Source: JANSWP01 sp041941305
GTDB taxonomy: Bacteria; Bacteroidota; Bacteroidia; Chitinophagales; Saprospiraceae
NCBI GenBank assembly: GCA_041941305.1
Contig: JBGTQJ010000004.1
Location: 225,748 to 289,747 of the forward strand
Length of the DNA stretch: 64,000 nucleotides
Direction: 5' to 3'
Of this stretch, positions 36,236 to 42,215 are shown piece after piece; within the stretch, counting starts at the first letter, position 1; every line of letters starts with the position of its first letter. The notes under the pieces were generated by a model, which saw nothing but the letters and a program-made list of their open reading frames with translations, was not told the DNA's origin and did not search any database. The translations under genes were made by a program, and so were the position numbers.

Positions 36236-36649
36236 ATGGCATCAATTAATTCCAAATCAAGCATAAACATAGGTGTTCAAGAAATCTTGAATGGCATATC
36301 CTCTATGGAGACTGGTGATTTGGAATTGTTTTTAAGAGAGGTTGCAACAATTTTATCGAAAAGAAAAAGTAATGTTTTATCGAAAAAGGAGTCTGATTTA
36401 TTCCAAACAATAAATAAATCTGCTTTGAACGATCAAGAACAAGTTCGTTCAAATGCCCTTTATGAAAAACTGCAAAATGAAACTATTTCAGAAGATGAAC
36501 ATACAGAATTAGGTAAATACTTGAAAAAACAGGAGTCCTATCGTAACAAACGTTTTCAAGCACTTTTAGAACTCTCCCAAATTAGGAATATTAGCTTACA
36601 AGAATTAATGAAAGATTTAGGCATTCAACCTCTTGCCGAAAATGAGTAA
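36236..36649 (+). CDS. Helical partner protein of the HNH endonuclease
   Basis: A 137-residue soluble, helix-rich protein without recognised domain. It contains VQEILNGISSMETGDLELFLREVATIL and an acidic middle part. Its stop overlaps the start of the HNH gene by 8 bp (ATGAGTAA), showing translational coupling. Small helical genes paired this way with HNH genes recur in Bacteroidota and cyanobacteria, but the function of the pair is unknown. Two TATTTTTG boxes (36210-36217, 36219-36226) just upstream would give a nearly leaderless transcript. Confidence 0.65.
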   Translation: MASINSKSSINIGVQEILNGISSMETGDLELFLREVATILSKRKSNVLSKKESDLFQTINKSALNDQEQVRSNALYEKLQNETISEDEHTELGKYLKKQESYRNKRFQALLELSQIRNISLQELMKDLGIQPLAENE

Positions 36650-37061
36650 AAGGAAACCAACGCCTAAATTTAAACTTCAAGTTGCAAAACGGGCAAAACA
36701 TTGCTGTGAGTATTGTCATTGTCCTAAGGCTTATGTTCCAGATCCCTTTGAAGTAGAACATATCTTACCCTTTAGTTTAGGAGGTAAGTTGATTTTATCA
36801 AATGTAGCCTATTCTTGTCTTGGATGTAATCATGCAAAATCTAATAAAATTGAAGCTTTAGATAATGTAAGCAACCAAATGGTTCCTCTTTTTAATCCCC
36901 GGAAGCATGAATGGTTAGAACATTTTAACTGGGATGAAAGCACTCTATTGGTAATTGGCATTACACCTACTGGCAGAGCAAGCGTTGCTGCACTCAATTT
37001 AAATCGAGAAGAGTTATTAAATTTGAGAGCACTCTTGAATATAGTAGGCTTACATCCCTGA
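36642..37061 (+). CDS. HNH endonuclease
   Basis: A 139-residue HNH nuclease. The zinc-ribbon cysteines are CCEYC and SCLGC, and the catalytic core is EVEHILPFSLGGKLILSNVAYSCLGCNHAKSNK, with the metal-binding His and Asn in place. The start at 36642 overlaps the previous stop and was preferred over the in-frame ATG at 36633. It may be part of a small nuclease module; whether it acts on phage or on its own DNA is not visible. It ends 24 bp before the convergent cysH gene. Confidence 0.85.
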   Translation: MSKRKPTPKFKLQVAKRAKHCCEYCHCPKAYVPDPFEVEHILPFSLGGKLILSNVAYSCLGCNHAKSNKIEALDNVSNQMVPLFNPRKHEWLEHFNWDESTLLVIGITPTGRASVAALNLNREELLNLRALLNIVGLHP

Positions 37062-37084
37062 ATAAACCCGTAATAAAAAGAAAA

Positions 37085-37819
37085 CTATTTTTCCTTCCGA
37101 TTAAAATACCCTGGATGAAGCCCACATTCTGTCTTTCCTGTACCTGCCCAACGCCCTTCTCTGCCTTGTCCGGGCTTTGTACAATGTTCACAGCCAATCG
37201 AACCATAACCCTTTGATTCCAGTGGGTGTCGTGGCAATTTGTAATAATCCAGGTAGTACAAAAACTCTCCTTCGTCAATGTCAATTAGCGGATGAAATTT
37301 GACGATATCTCCTTGCTGGTCAAAAATGTTCAAGCGTGATCGGAAGGAGGTTTGATAAGCCATCAAACCGGATATCCAAACCTGGTGCTTCGCCTTTATG
37401 GGCTCCAGGGGGGATACTTTATTAATGGTACAACACATTCTGGGATGTTCTTTCCACCATTCTTCTTCACGGGTCAATTTATTGCTCGCCGCTTCAGGTT
37501 TGACCTCTTCAATATTCAAATCTAAAATTCGAGTGAGGTATTCTTTGTACTCCAAAGTCTCCTTGAAATGATAAGTGGTATCAATAAAATGAATTTTCTG
37601 CTCAGGACGAATTTTGTGAATCAAGTGCAGGAGAAAAACAGATTTGGTGCCAAAAGAAGAAGTCACCAATATCTCATCTTCATTGTAGTAATTGTACAAC
37701 TTCCTCAATCGCTCTTCAAAACCCAATGGATCAAAAATATCATTGAGCAATTCCAGGCTGATTTTTGGTCCATCCACTACTTTGGGTGGGAATAATACCT
37801 TTCGCAATACCTGTGTCAT
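37085..37819 (-). CDS. cysH: 4Fe-4S adenylyl-sulfate (APS) reductase
   Basis: A 244-residue reductase of the CysH family that converts activated sulfate to sulfite. The PP-loop is VTSSFGTKSVFLLH. Two cysteine pairs, RMCCTINK and GCEHCTKP, are those that bind a 4Fe-4S cluster in APS (not PAPS) reductases. The C-terminal catalytic motif ECGLH is intact. It is the last gene of the minus-strand sulfur operon, 47 bp after the precorrin-2 dehydrogenase gene. Sulfate adenylyltransferase genes (cysD/N) are not in the window. Confidence 0.9.
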   Translation of the reverse strand: MTQVLRKVLFPPKVVDGPKISLELLNDIFDPLGFEERLRKLYNYYNEDEILVTSSFGTKSVFLLHLIHKIRPEQKIHFIDTTYHFKETLEYKEYLTRILDLNIEEVKPEAASNKLTREEEWWKEHPRMCCTINKVSPLEPIKAKHQVWISGLMAYQTSFRSRLNIFDQQGDIVKFHPLIDIDEGEFLYYLDYYKLPRHPLESKGYGSIGCEHCTKPGQGREGRWAGTGKTECGLHPGYFNRKEK

Positions 37820-37844
37820 GTGTTATGTTTTAGTGACTCCGCTT

Positions 37845-37883
37845 GCCAAACGGAGAGGATTAATTATTAATTCTCCGTTTGGC
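37845..37883. other. Hairpin between siroheme gene and cysH
   Basis: A perfect 12-bp inverted repeat (gccaaacggaga at 37845-37856, tctccgtttggc at 37872-37883) overlaps the stop of the siroheme gene and lies upstream of the cysH start at 37819. There is no T tract on the minus strand; it may protect or process the operon mRNA. Confidence 0.6.
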
Positions 37884-38475
37884 TGACGGTACTACTTTCT
37901 ATCAATTCAGCAGTTAAAGCGTTCAATTTTTTGACCTTATAGGAAAAATCACCTTTGAGTCTATCGCGAATAGTCCTCAGATTCAACAAGAGACTATCGA
38001 CATCTTCCGGAAGCAATTCTTCCAACAATTGTCGAAATCGCTTCGCGAAAGTGGGACTTTTACCATTGGTAGAAATCGCTATTTTTAAATTGCCTTTGGT
38101 TACAATTCCACCCAAATAGAAATCACATAATTCAGGGGTATCTGCAACATTCACCAATAGCCGATTCGCTTTTGCAACAATCCTTATTTGATGATTTGTT
38201 TGCAAATCATTTGTAGCTGCAATTACAATGTCCATACCTTTCAAATCAGACACTTCAAAGGCTTTTTTGACTAGTTGAACTTTGTGCTTGGGATACAGGC
38301 AAAGTAGCTCATGGATTTTGGAATTTATTTCAAGAGCCACCAATTTTATATTTGCATCAGGGCTGCTTTTTAGGATAAAGCTCAGCTTCTCATGTCCAAC
38401 TTCACCACCTCCAACAATGAGTAAATTCAACTGGTGGAGTTTAAGAAAAATGGGATATAGTGGGTTTTGATTCAT
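37867..38475 (-). CDS. Precorrin-2 dehydrogenase / sirohydrochlorin ferrochelatase
   Basis: A 202-residue protein equal to the N-terminal half of CysG. It has a Rossmann motif VGGGEVGHEKLSFIL, an IAATND segment, and the conserved NVADTPELCDFYLGGIVTKGNLKIAISTNGKSPTFAKRFRQLLEELLP. It oxidises precorrin-2 with NAD and inserts iron to make siroheme, the cofactor of the sulfite reductase encoded upstream. It is 24 bp from the methyltransferase gene, so the pair supplies a split CysG. Confidence 0.9.
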   Translation of the reverse strand: MNQNPLYPIFLKLHQLNLLIVGGGEVGHEKLSFILKSSPDANIKLVALEINSKIHELLCLYPKHKVQLVKKAFEVSDLKGMDIVIAATNDLQTNHQIRIVAKANRLLVNVADTPELCDFYLGGIVTKGNLKIAISTNGKSPTFAKRFRQLLEELLPEDVDSLLLNLRTIRDRLKGDFSYKVKKLNALTAELIESSTVSQTEN

Positions 38476-38499
38476 TGTATTGTGTTTTAATCCTTAAAT

Positions 38500-39270
38500 T
38501 CAGTGAATTAATAATTCGACAGAAGATGCAACTCGTTCAAATTCTGGATGTAAGCCCACGACATCGCCAATAATGATAATGCCTGGAGAACCAAGCCCTT
38601 CATCTTGTACTTTATCTGCAATGGTTTCTACAGTCCCTAAAGTTTTTCTTTCGTTTGGTAAAGAACCATTTTGAATGACCAAAACCGGAGTTTCAGCTTT
38701 ACCATTCTGAGCAAAAACTTGAGTTATTTGACGAATTTTTCGCATGCCCATCAGAATGACTGCCGTAGCAGAGGATTGAGCTGCTATGGCAATATCTTTT
38801 GATATTTTGCCAGAGCGGGTGGTTCCAGTCAGCACCCAAAAGCTTTCATTCAAACCCCTTCTGGTAACTGGCACTTTCTGTAATTCAGGTAGCGAAATAC
38901 AACTGGAGATACCAGGAACTATTACCGTTTCTATTCCAAAATTGTCTGCATAGCTTATTTCTTCATGCCCCCTTCCAAAAACAAACGGGTCTCCACCTTT
39001 GAGTCGGACGACATGCCCATGAGAATAGGCAAATTGGACCAGCATTAGATTAATTTCATCTTGTGAATAGCGGTGTTTGTTGGCTCGTTTTCCAACGTAT
39101 ATTTTTAAAACAGTTGAGGGTGCTTCTTCTAAAAGTTCCTTATTCACCAAGGCATCATACAAAATGACATCTGCTGATTGGATGGCGCGTAAGCCTTTGA
39201 TAGTCAGGAGTTCAGGGTCACCTGGTCCTGCGCCAACTAATGTGATTTTTGGATATGTATTAGGATTCAT
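38500..39270 (-). CDS. cobA: Uroporphyrinogen-III C-methyltransferase
   Basis: A 256-residue SUMT. Motifs are LVGAGPGDPELLTIKGLRAIQSADVILYDALV at the N-terminus, RLKGGDPFVFGRGHEE for SAM binding, VPGISS, and VILMGMRKI. It makes precorrin-2 from uroporphyrinogen III, and with the next gene completes siroheme synthesis for sulfite reductase. A nested 19-bp palindrome at 39289-39337 separates it from the reductase gene, which may allow the two parts of the operon to be expressed at different levels. Confidence 0.93.
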   Translation of the reverse strand: MNPNTYPKITLVGAGPGDPELLTIKGLRAIQSADVILYDALVNKELLEEAPSTVLKIYVGKRANKHRYSQDEINLMLVQFAYSHGHVVRLKGGDPFVFGRGHEEISYADNFGIETVIVPGISSCISLPELQKVPVTRRGLNESFWVLTGTTRSGKISKDIAIAAQSSATAVILMGMRKIRQITQVFAQNGKAETPVLVIQNGSLPNERKTLGTVETIADKVQDEGLGSPGIIIIGDVVGLHPEFERVASSVELLIH

Positions 39271-39288
39271 TTTTTTATTTTTTGGACT

Positions 39289-39337
39289 CGCCCAAATTTT
39301 TGGGCTGACTAAGCCAGCCAGCCCAAAAATTTGGGCG
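39289..39337. repeat. Nested 19-bp palindrome between reductase and methyltransferase genes
   Basis: cgcccaaatttttgggctg (39289-39307) is the exact complement of 39319-39337. Each arm is itself a palindrome (gcccaaa..tttgggc), so two small hairpins or one long one can form. No T tract follows on the minus strand, so it is not a classical terminator. Confidence 0.75.
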
Positions 39338-39342
39338 GTTAC

Positions 39343-41493
39343 CTAAGCTTTGTAATAATTCTCCACTACCAACTGGTCTTCTTTATCAAATTCCAATTGC
39401 TTTTCTCTGGTTGCTATCACCTTTTCAAAAAAGTTGTTGGCTAGTTCAGTATAACTTCGGGCAAATTTTTCAGAAGGGGCTTCTTTATTGATTCTCAATA
39501 CGATTTCATTGAAATCTTCCCCATTCAGGACGAAATCACCTTTTTCTACATATTCTTTTTGAAAATCAGAAATAATTCCCCTGTGCGTATTGCAAGTCAC
39601 CTCTTTTGCCAGCAATAAGGCCTTTGCTCCAATCACAAAAGCACTGTAGCTATGATAAATGCTATCTGCCCAACGTTTTGTATTCAATGCTTCTTTTGCC
39701 CAATCCAATCGCTCCCGCGCATCATTGAGAATGGCTCCTACCATATCATATGCTACCCCAGCACATTCGCCAACGCCAATGGATTGGATATATTTTTGGT
39801 CTTGCCCCCAATCAAAAAAGAAATCCGGGTTGAGTTCCGAGATATCGGTAAGTGGAAGGAGCAGCTTTTTGAAATAGTCCTTACCGTTTCGATAATAGTA
39901 ACTGTTGAAATATTCGCCCTCCTGGCTATTGGCTTCATAATCATTCAAAAGTGTTCGCAGTACATTAGGTACCTGTTTGGTAGGTACTTTCAACAATTTT
40001 TCTGCTACAAAACCTTGTCCTTCAGGTGAAACCCCACCACCCATAACAACTTGCATTGCAGGCATTACAAAAGCTTGCCGTTTGATAGAACTTCCGTGAA
40101 AGCCTATCTGAGCTGCCATATGTTGACCACAAGAGTTCATACAGCCACTTATTTTGATGTGAATGTTGTTTTCAGAGATGAGGTGGGGATATTCTTCTCG
40201 AATGACTTCCTCCAGTTGGCTAGCTAACCCAGTACTGTTGGAGACTCCCAAAGCACAGGTATCCGTTCCCGGACAAGAAGTTACATCAGCCAGGGTATCG
40301 AAGCCTGGTTCTGCCAATCCCAATTTGGATAATTCGTTAAACAAAATCGGAAGACTTTCAAAACGAACAAATTTTAGTAAGATGCCTTGGTTGACGGTCA
40401 AACGAATATCATCCGCAGCCCATTCCTTGACCAAAACAGCTAATTTTCTGGCGGTACTGGCATGTATGTCTCCCAGCTTTACACGCAACTGCACACCATA
40501 CCAATCTTTTTGTTTCTGTTCAAAAACATTCGTCTCCAGCCACCTTTGATATTTTTCAGGGGATACAGGGTTGACTTTGGAAATTACCTTTTTAATAGGT
40601 AATTGAGGTTCTGGAATTGAATTCCTATCAATGGTAACTTTTTGATTTTTTAAAGCCTTCTTCTCTGCAATTACCAAATCGAGGAAGGTTTGAAACCCTA
40701 TTTTTTTAATTAAAAACTTGAGTCTTGCTTTCATTCTGGATTTGCGCTCCCCATAGCGATCAAATACGCGAATGGAAGCTTCCATAAATGGAATGATTTC
40801 ATCTTCATGGAGAAACTCAAAGGCAGTATGTGCTACCATACTTAGTGCACCCAAACCACCGCCTACCACGACTTTAAAACCCCTGACTTCTTCTCCATCG
40901 ATGTTTTGAATGCGAGGGATGAAACCAAAATCGTGGAAGTAGGTAAAGGCAGAATCCTTATCACTTGAAGAAAAAGCAGGCTTGATTTTGCGCCCCATGT
41001 CCTGAGAAATTGGATTCCTCAAAAAATATTCAAATGCTGCCTGCACATAGGGGGAGACATCGAACAATTCATCTGGATCTATTCCAGCTTTGGCAGAAGC
41101 TGTTAGGTTTCGCACCGTATTGCCACAAGCTCCCCGAGCTGTAATTCCCTTTTGTGCCAGTTCAGTCCAAACGGCAGGAGAATCCTCCAATTTGACATAA
41201 TGGTACTGGATGTTTTGTCGCGTTGTCAAATGTAAATTGCCAGTTGCGTATTTTTCAGAAATATCAGCTATGCGTACCAATTGCTCAGCTGTCAACCTGC
41301 CATAGGGTATCTTGATTCTGAACATTTGTACTCCTTGTTGGCGTTGACCATAAACGCCACGAGTCAGTCGATAATGTTTGAATTTTTCTTCATTTAGTTC
41401 ACCATTTTTGACGGATTTGATTTTTTGTTGCAGCTCAATAATATCCTTTTTTGCTGCTTCGCTGACATTTGTAAAATCTGGATTCTTGCTCAT
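39343..41493 (-). CDS. Siroheme sulfite reductase with C-terminal HEPN domain
   Basis: A 716-residue sulfite/nitrite reductase of the single-chain NirA/SirA type. Two ferredoxin-like half domains are visible, the second near VQLRVKLGDIHASTARKLAVL. The siroheme/4Fe-4S ligands are in TSCPGTDTCALGVSN (C-x5-C) and SGCMNSCGQH (C-x3-C). From about residue 590 a HEPN-type helical domain is added (RERLDWAKEALNTKRWADSIYHSYSAFVIGAKALLLAKEV). The siroheme and APS reductase genes downstream show that it reduces sulfite to sulfide. Expression is probably controlled by the Cys leader peptide and terminator just upstream (41513-41654). The electron donor is not encoded nearby. Confidence 0.9.
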   Translation of the reverse strand: MSKNPDFTNVSEAAKKDIIELQQKIKSVKNGELNEEKFKHYRLTRGVYGQRQQGVQMFRIKIPYGRLTAEQLVRIADISEKYATGNLHLTTRQNIQYHYVKLEDSPAVWTELAQKGITARGACGNTVRNLTASAKAGIDPDELFDVSPYVQAAFEYFLRNPISQDMGRKIKPAFSSSDKDSAFTYFHDFGFIPRIQNIDGEEVRGFKVVVGGGLGALSMVAHTAFEFLHEDEIIPFMEASIRVFDRYGERKSRMKARLKFLIKKIGFQTFLDLVIAEKKALKNQKVTIDRNSIPEPQLPIKKVISKVNPVSPEKYQRWLETNVFEQKQKDWYGVQLRVKLGDIHASTARKLAVLVKEWAADDIRLTVNQGILLKFVRFESLPILFNELSKLGLAEPGFDTLADVTSCPGTDTCALGVSNSTGLASQLEEVIREEYPHLISENNIHIKISGCMNSCGQHMAAQIGFHGSSIKRQAFVMPAMQVVMGGGVSPEGQGFVAEKLLKVPTKQVPNVLRTLLNDYEANSQEGEYFNSYYYRNGKDYFKKLLLPLTDISELNPDFFFDWGQDQKYIQSIGVGECAGVAYDMVGAILNDARERLDWAKEALNTKRWADSIYHSYSAFVIGAKALLLAKEVTCNTHRGIISDFQKEYVEKGDFVLNGEDFNEIVLRINKEAPSEKFARSYTELANNFFEKVIATREKQLEFDKEDQLVVENYYKA

Positions 41494-41512
41494 TGGAAGT
41501 AGAGTTTCATAA

Positions 41513-41554
41513 AAAAAGCCCTTTCAAGAACAGCATTTCCTGAAAGGGCTTTTT
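41513..41554 (-). terminator. Attenuator terminator T2 upstream of sulfite reductase
   Basis: A perfect 14-bp stem (41541-41554 and 41513-41526), 14-nt loop and a T tract on the minus strand ending 17 bp before the sulfite reductase start. The 5' arm and loop segment CCTTTCAGGAAAT (41535-41547) is also complementary to ATTTCTATGAAAGG (41581-41594), the last codons of leader peptide L2. The complement has one bulged A and one U-G pair, and forming it would destroy the terminator. This supports a terminator/antiterminator switch. Confidence 0.85.
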
Positions 41555-41573
41555 GAAAAAATAAATTGGAGAA

Positions 41574-41654
41574 TCAATCACCTTTCATAGAAATCCTGAG
41601 TTGTTTTTCACAACAACAGCAGCCACAAAGGGGTAAACAACAACAAGACATCAT
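41574..41654 (-). CDS. Cys-rich leader peptide L2 of the sulfur operon
   Basis: A 26-codon ORF (start 41654, second ATG at 41651, TGA at 41574) with 8 cysteines: CCC at positions 4-6, one at 10, and CCCC at 12-15. Its end, ISMKGD, is encoded by sequence that can pair with the terminator T2. The short length, clustering of Cys codons and position between a terminator and the sulfite reductase gene fit a leader peptide. Ribosome stalling at Cys codons would report low charged Cys-tRNA and allow read-through. It is likely not a functional protein in its own right. Confidence 0.8.
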   Translation of the reverse strand: MMSCCCLPLCGCCCCEKQLRISMKGD

Positions 41655-41692
41655 TTTTGAAAAGAGATTCATTTTAGTTTATTGATAAAAAG

Positions 41693-41727
41693 AAGACGTG
41701 AAAGATTTTCAAAACCTTTCACGTCTT
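41693..41727 (-). terminator. Terminator T3 after small membrane protein
   Basis: A perfect 12-bp stem (41716-41727 with 41693-41704), 11-nt loop, then ctttttat on the minus strand. It lies 8 bp after the stop of the 50-residue ORF and 38 bp before leader peptide L2. Transcription of L2 must therefore come from read-through or from an unrecognised promoter within the small ORF. Confidence 0.75.
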
Positions 41728-41734
41728 GCAAATT

Positions 41735-41887
41735 CTAAAAAGTTGAGGATATAAAGCCAGCTATCAACAAGCTGATAATTTGAAGGGCGACAAACGAGTA
41801 ATAACCTAAAATCGCAAAATCTCTTTCACCTCCTTCTTTAAATCGCTTTGCCCAGCTTTGTATAGATAAGTTGAAATACGACATCAT
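41735..41887 (-). CDS. 50-residue single-pass membrane protein under Cys attenuator control
   Basis: A small ORF (ATG at 41887 or 41884, TAG at 41735). The N-terminal half is amphipathic and basic (LSIQSWAKRFKEGGERDF). The C-terminal half is a hydrophobic helix (residues about 28-48, containing YYSFVALQIISLLIAGFI). It is bounded by the attenuator terminator T1 upstream and terminator T3 downstream, so the transcript seems designed to express this peptide when charged Cys-tRNA is scarce. No family was recognised. A role in sulfur import or as a regulator of a membrane transporter is possible but unproven. Confidence 0.65.
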   Translation of the reverse strand: MMSYFNLSIQSWAKRFKEGGERDFAILGYYSFVALQIISLLIAGFISSTF

Positions 41888-41902
41888 ACCTGGAATTTTT
41901 AT

Positions 41903-41945
41903 AAAAAAAAACGCCTTTCCAAAAATTAATCTGGAAAGGCGTTTT
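41903..41945 (-). terminator. Attenuator terminator T1
   Basis: A perfect 13-bp stem (41933-41945 and 41908-41920), 12-nt loop and nine T residues on the minus strand. It stands 25 nt after the stop of leader peptide L1. The 5' arm plus loop CGCCTTTCCAGAT (41929-41941) is complementary to ATCTGGGAAAGCG (41975-41987) in the last codons of L1, with one mismatch and one G-U pair over 13 positions. An antiterminator can therefore form when that part of L1 is not covered by a ribosome. Confidence 0.88.
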
Positions 41946-41970
41946 ACCTAAAATGCAATAGGACTCATCA

Positions 41971-42027
41971 TCACCGCTTTCCCAGATAAGGGTATGGCAT
42001 CATGCAACAGCAGCAGCAACAAGTCAT
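41971..42027 (-). CDS. Cys-rich leader peptide L1
   Basis: An 18-codon ORF, MTCCCCCCMMPYPYLGKR, with six consecutive Cys codons (TGT and TGC mixed) at positions 3-8. The last five codons, Y-L-G-K-R, contain the antiterminator strand that pairs with T1. A ribosome reaching the stop would cover this segment and let T1 form; a ribosome stalled on the Cys run would leave it free. The peptide begins about 26 nt after the predicted transcription start, a normal leader arrangement. Confidence 0.82.
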   Translation of the reverse strand: MTCCCCCCMMPYPYLGKR

Positions 42028-42059
42028 GATAAAATTGATATGTAGATTGTTTTTAGTCA

Positions 42060-42091
42060 CAAATTTTATTTTTTATAAAATGTTTGCGCAA
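42060..42091 (-). promoter_or_regulatory. Predicted promoter of the sulfur leader transcript
   Basis: On the minus strand, TTG (42089-42091) and TAAAATTTG (42060-42068) are separated by 20 bp. This is close to the Bacteroidota consensus TTTG-N19-TAnnTTTG, with one extra base in the -7 box. The predicted start is near 42053. The remaining gap to 42215 is AT-rich without other features. Confidence 0.5.
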
Positions 42092-42215
42092 GTTTATGAA
42101 CTTTATCAATAAGATGCAATGGGAAGAACATAAATTGCTGTTAAGTCATTTTTGAAAAAATGATTGTAATAGCTGAAAACAATGACATAACAATGTGTTT
42201 TTAAAAATTAATTTA

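Noticed and set aside
37085..37819. PAPS reductase instead of APS reductase
   Set aside because: The paired CC and CxxC cysteines of the 4Fe-4S cluster are present, which marks the APS-using type.
41655..41735. A separate promoter for leader peptide L2
   Set aside because: Only a weak TGG-N18-TAGAATTTG combination exists, and its start would fall inside the T3 hairpin; not convincing enough to list.
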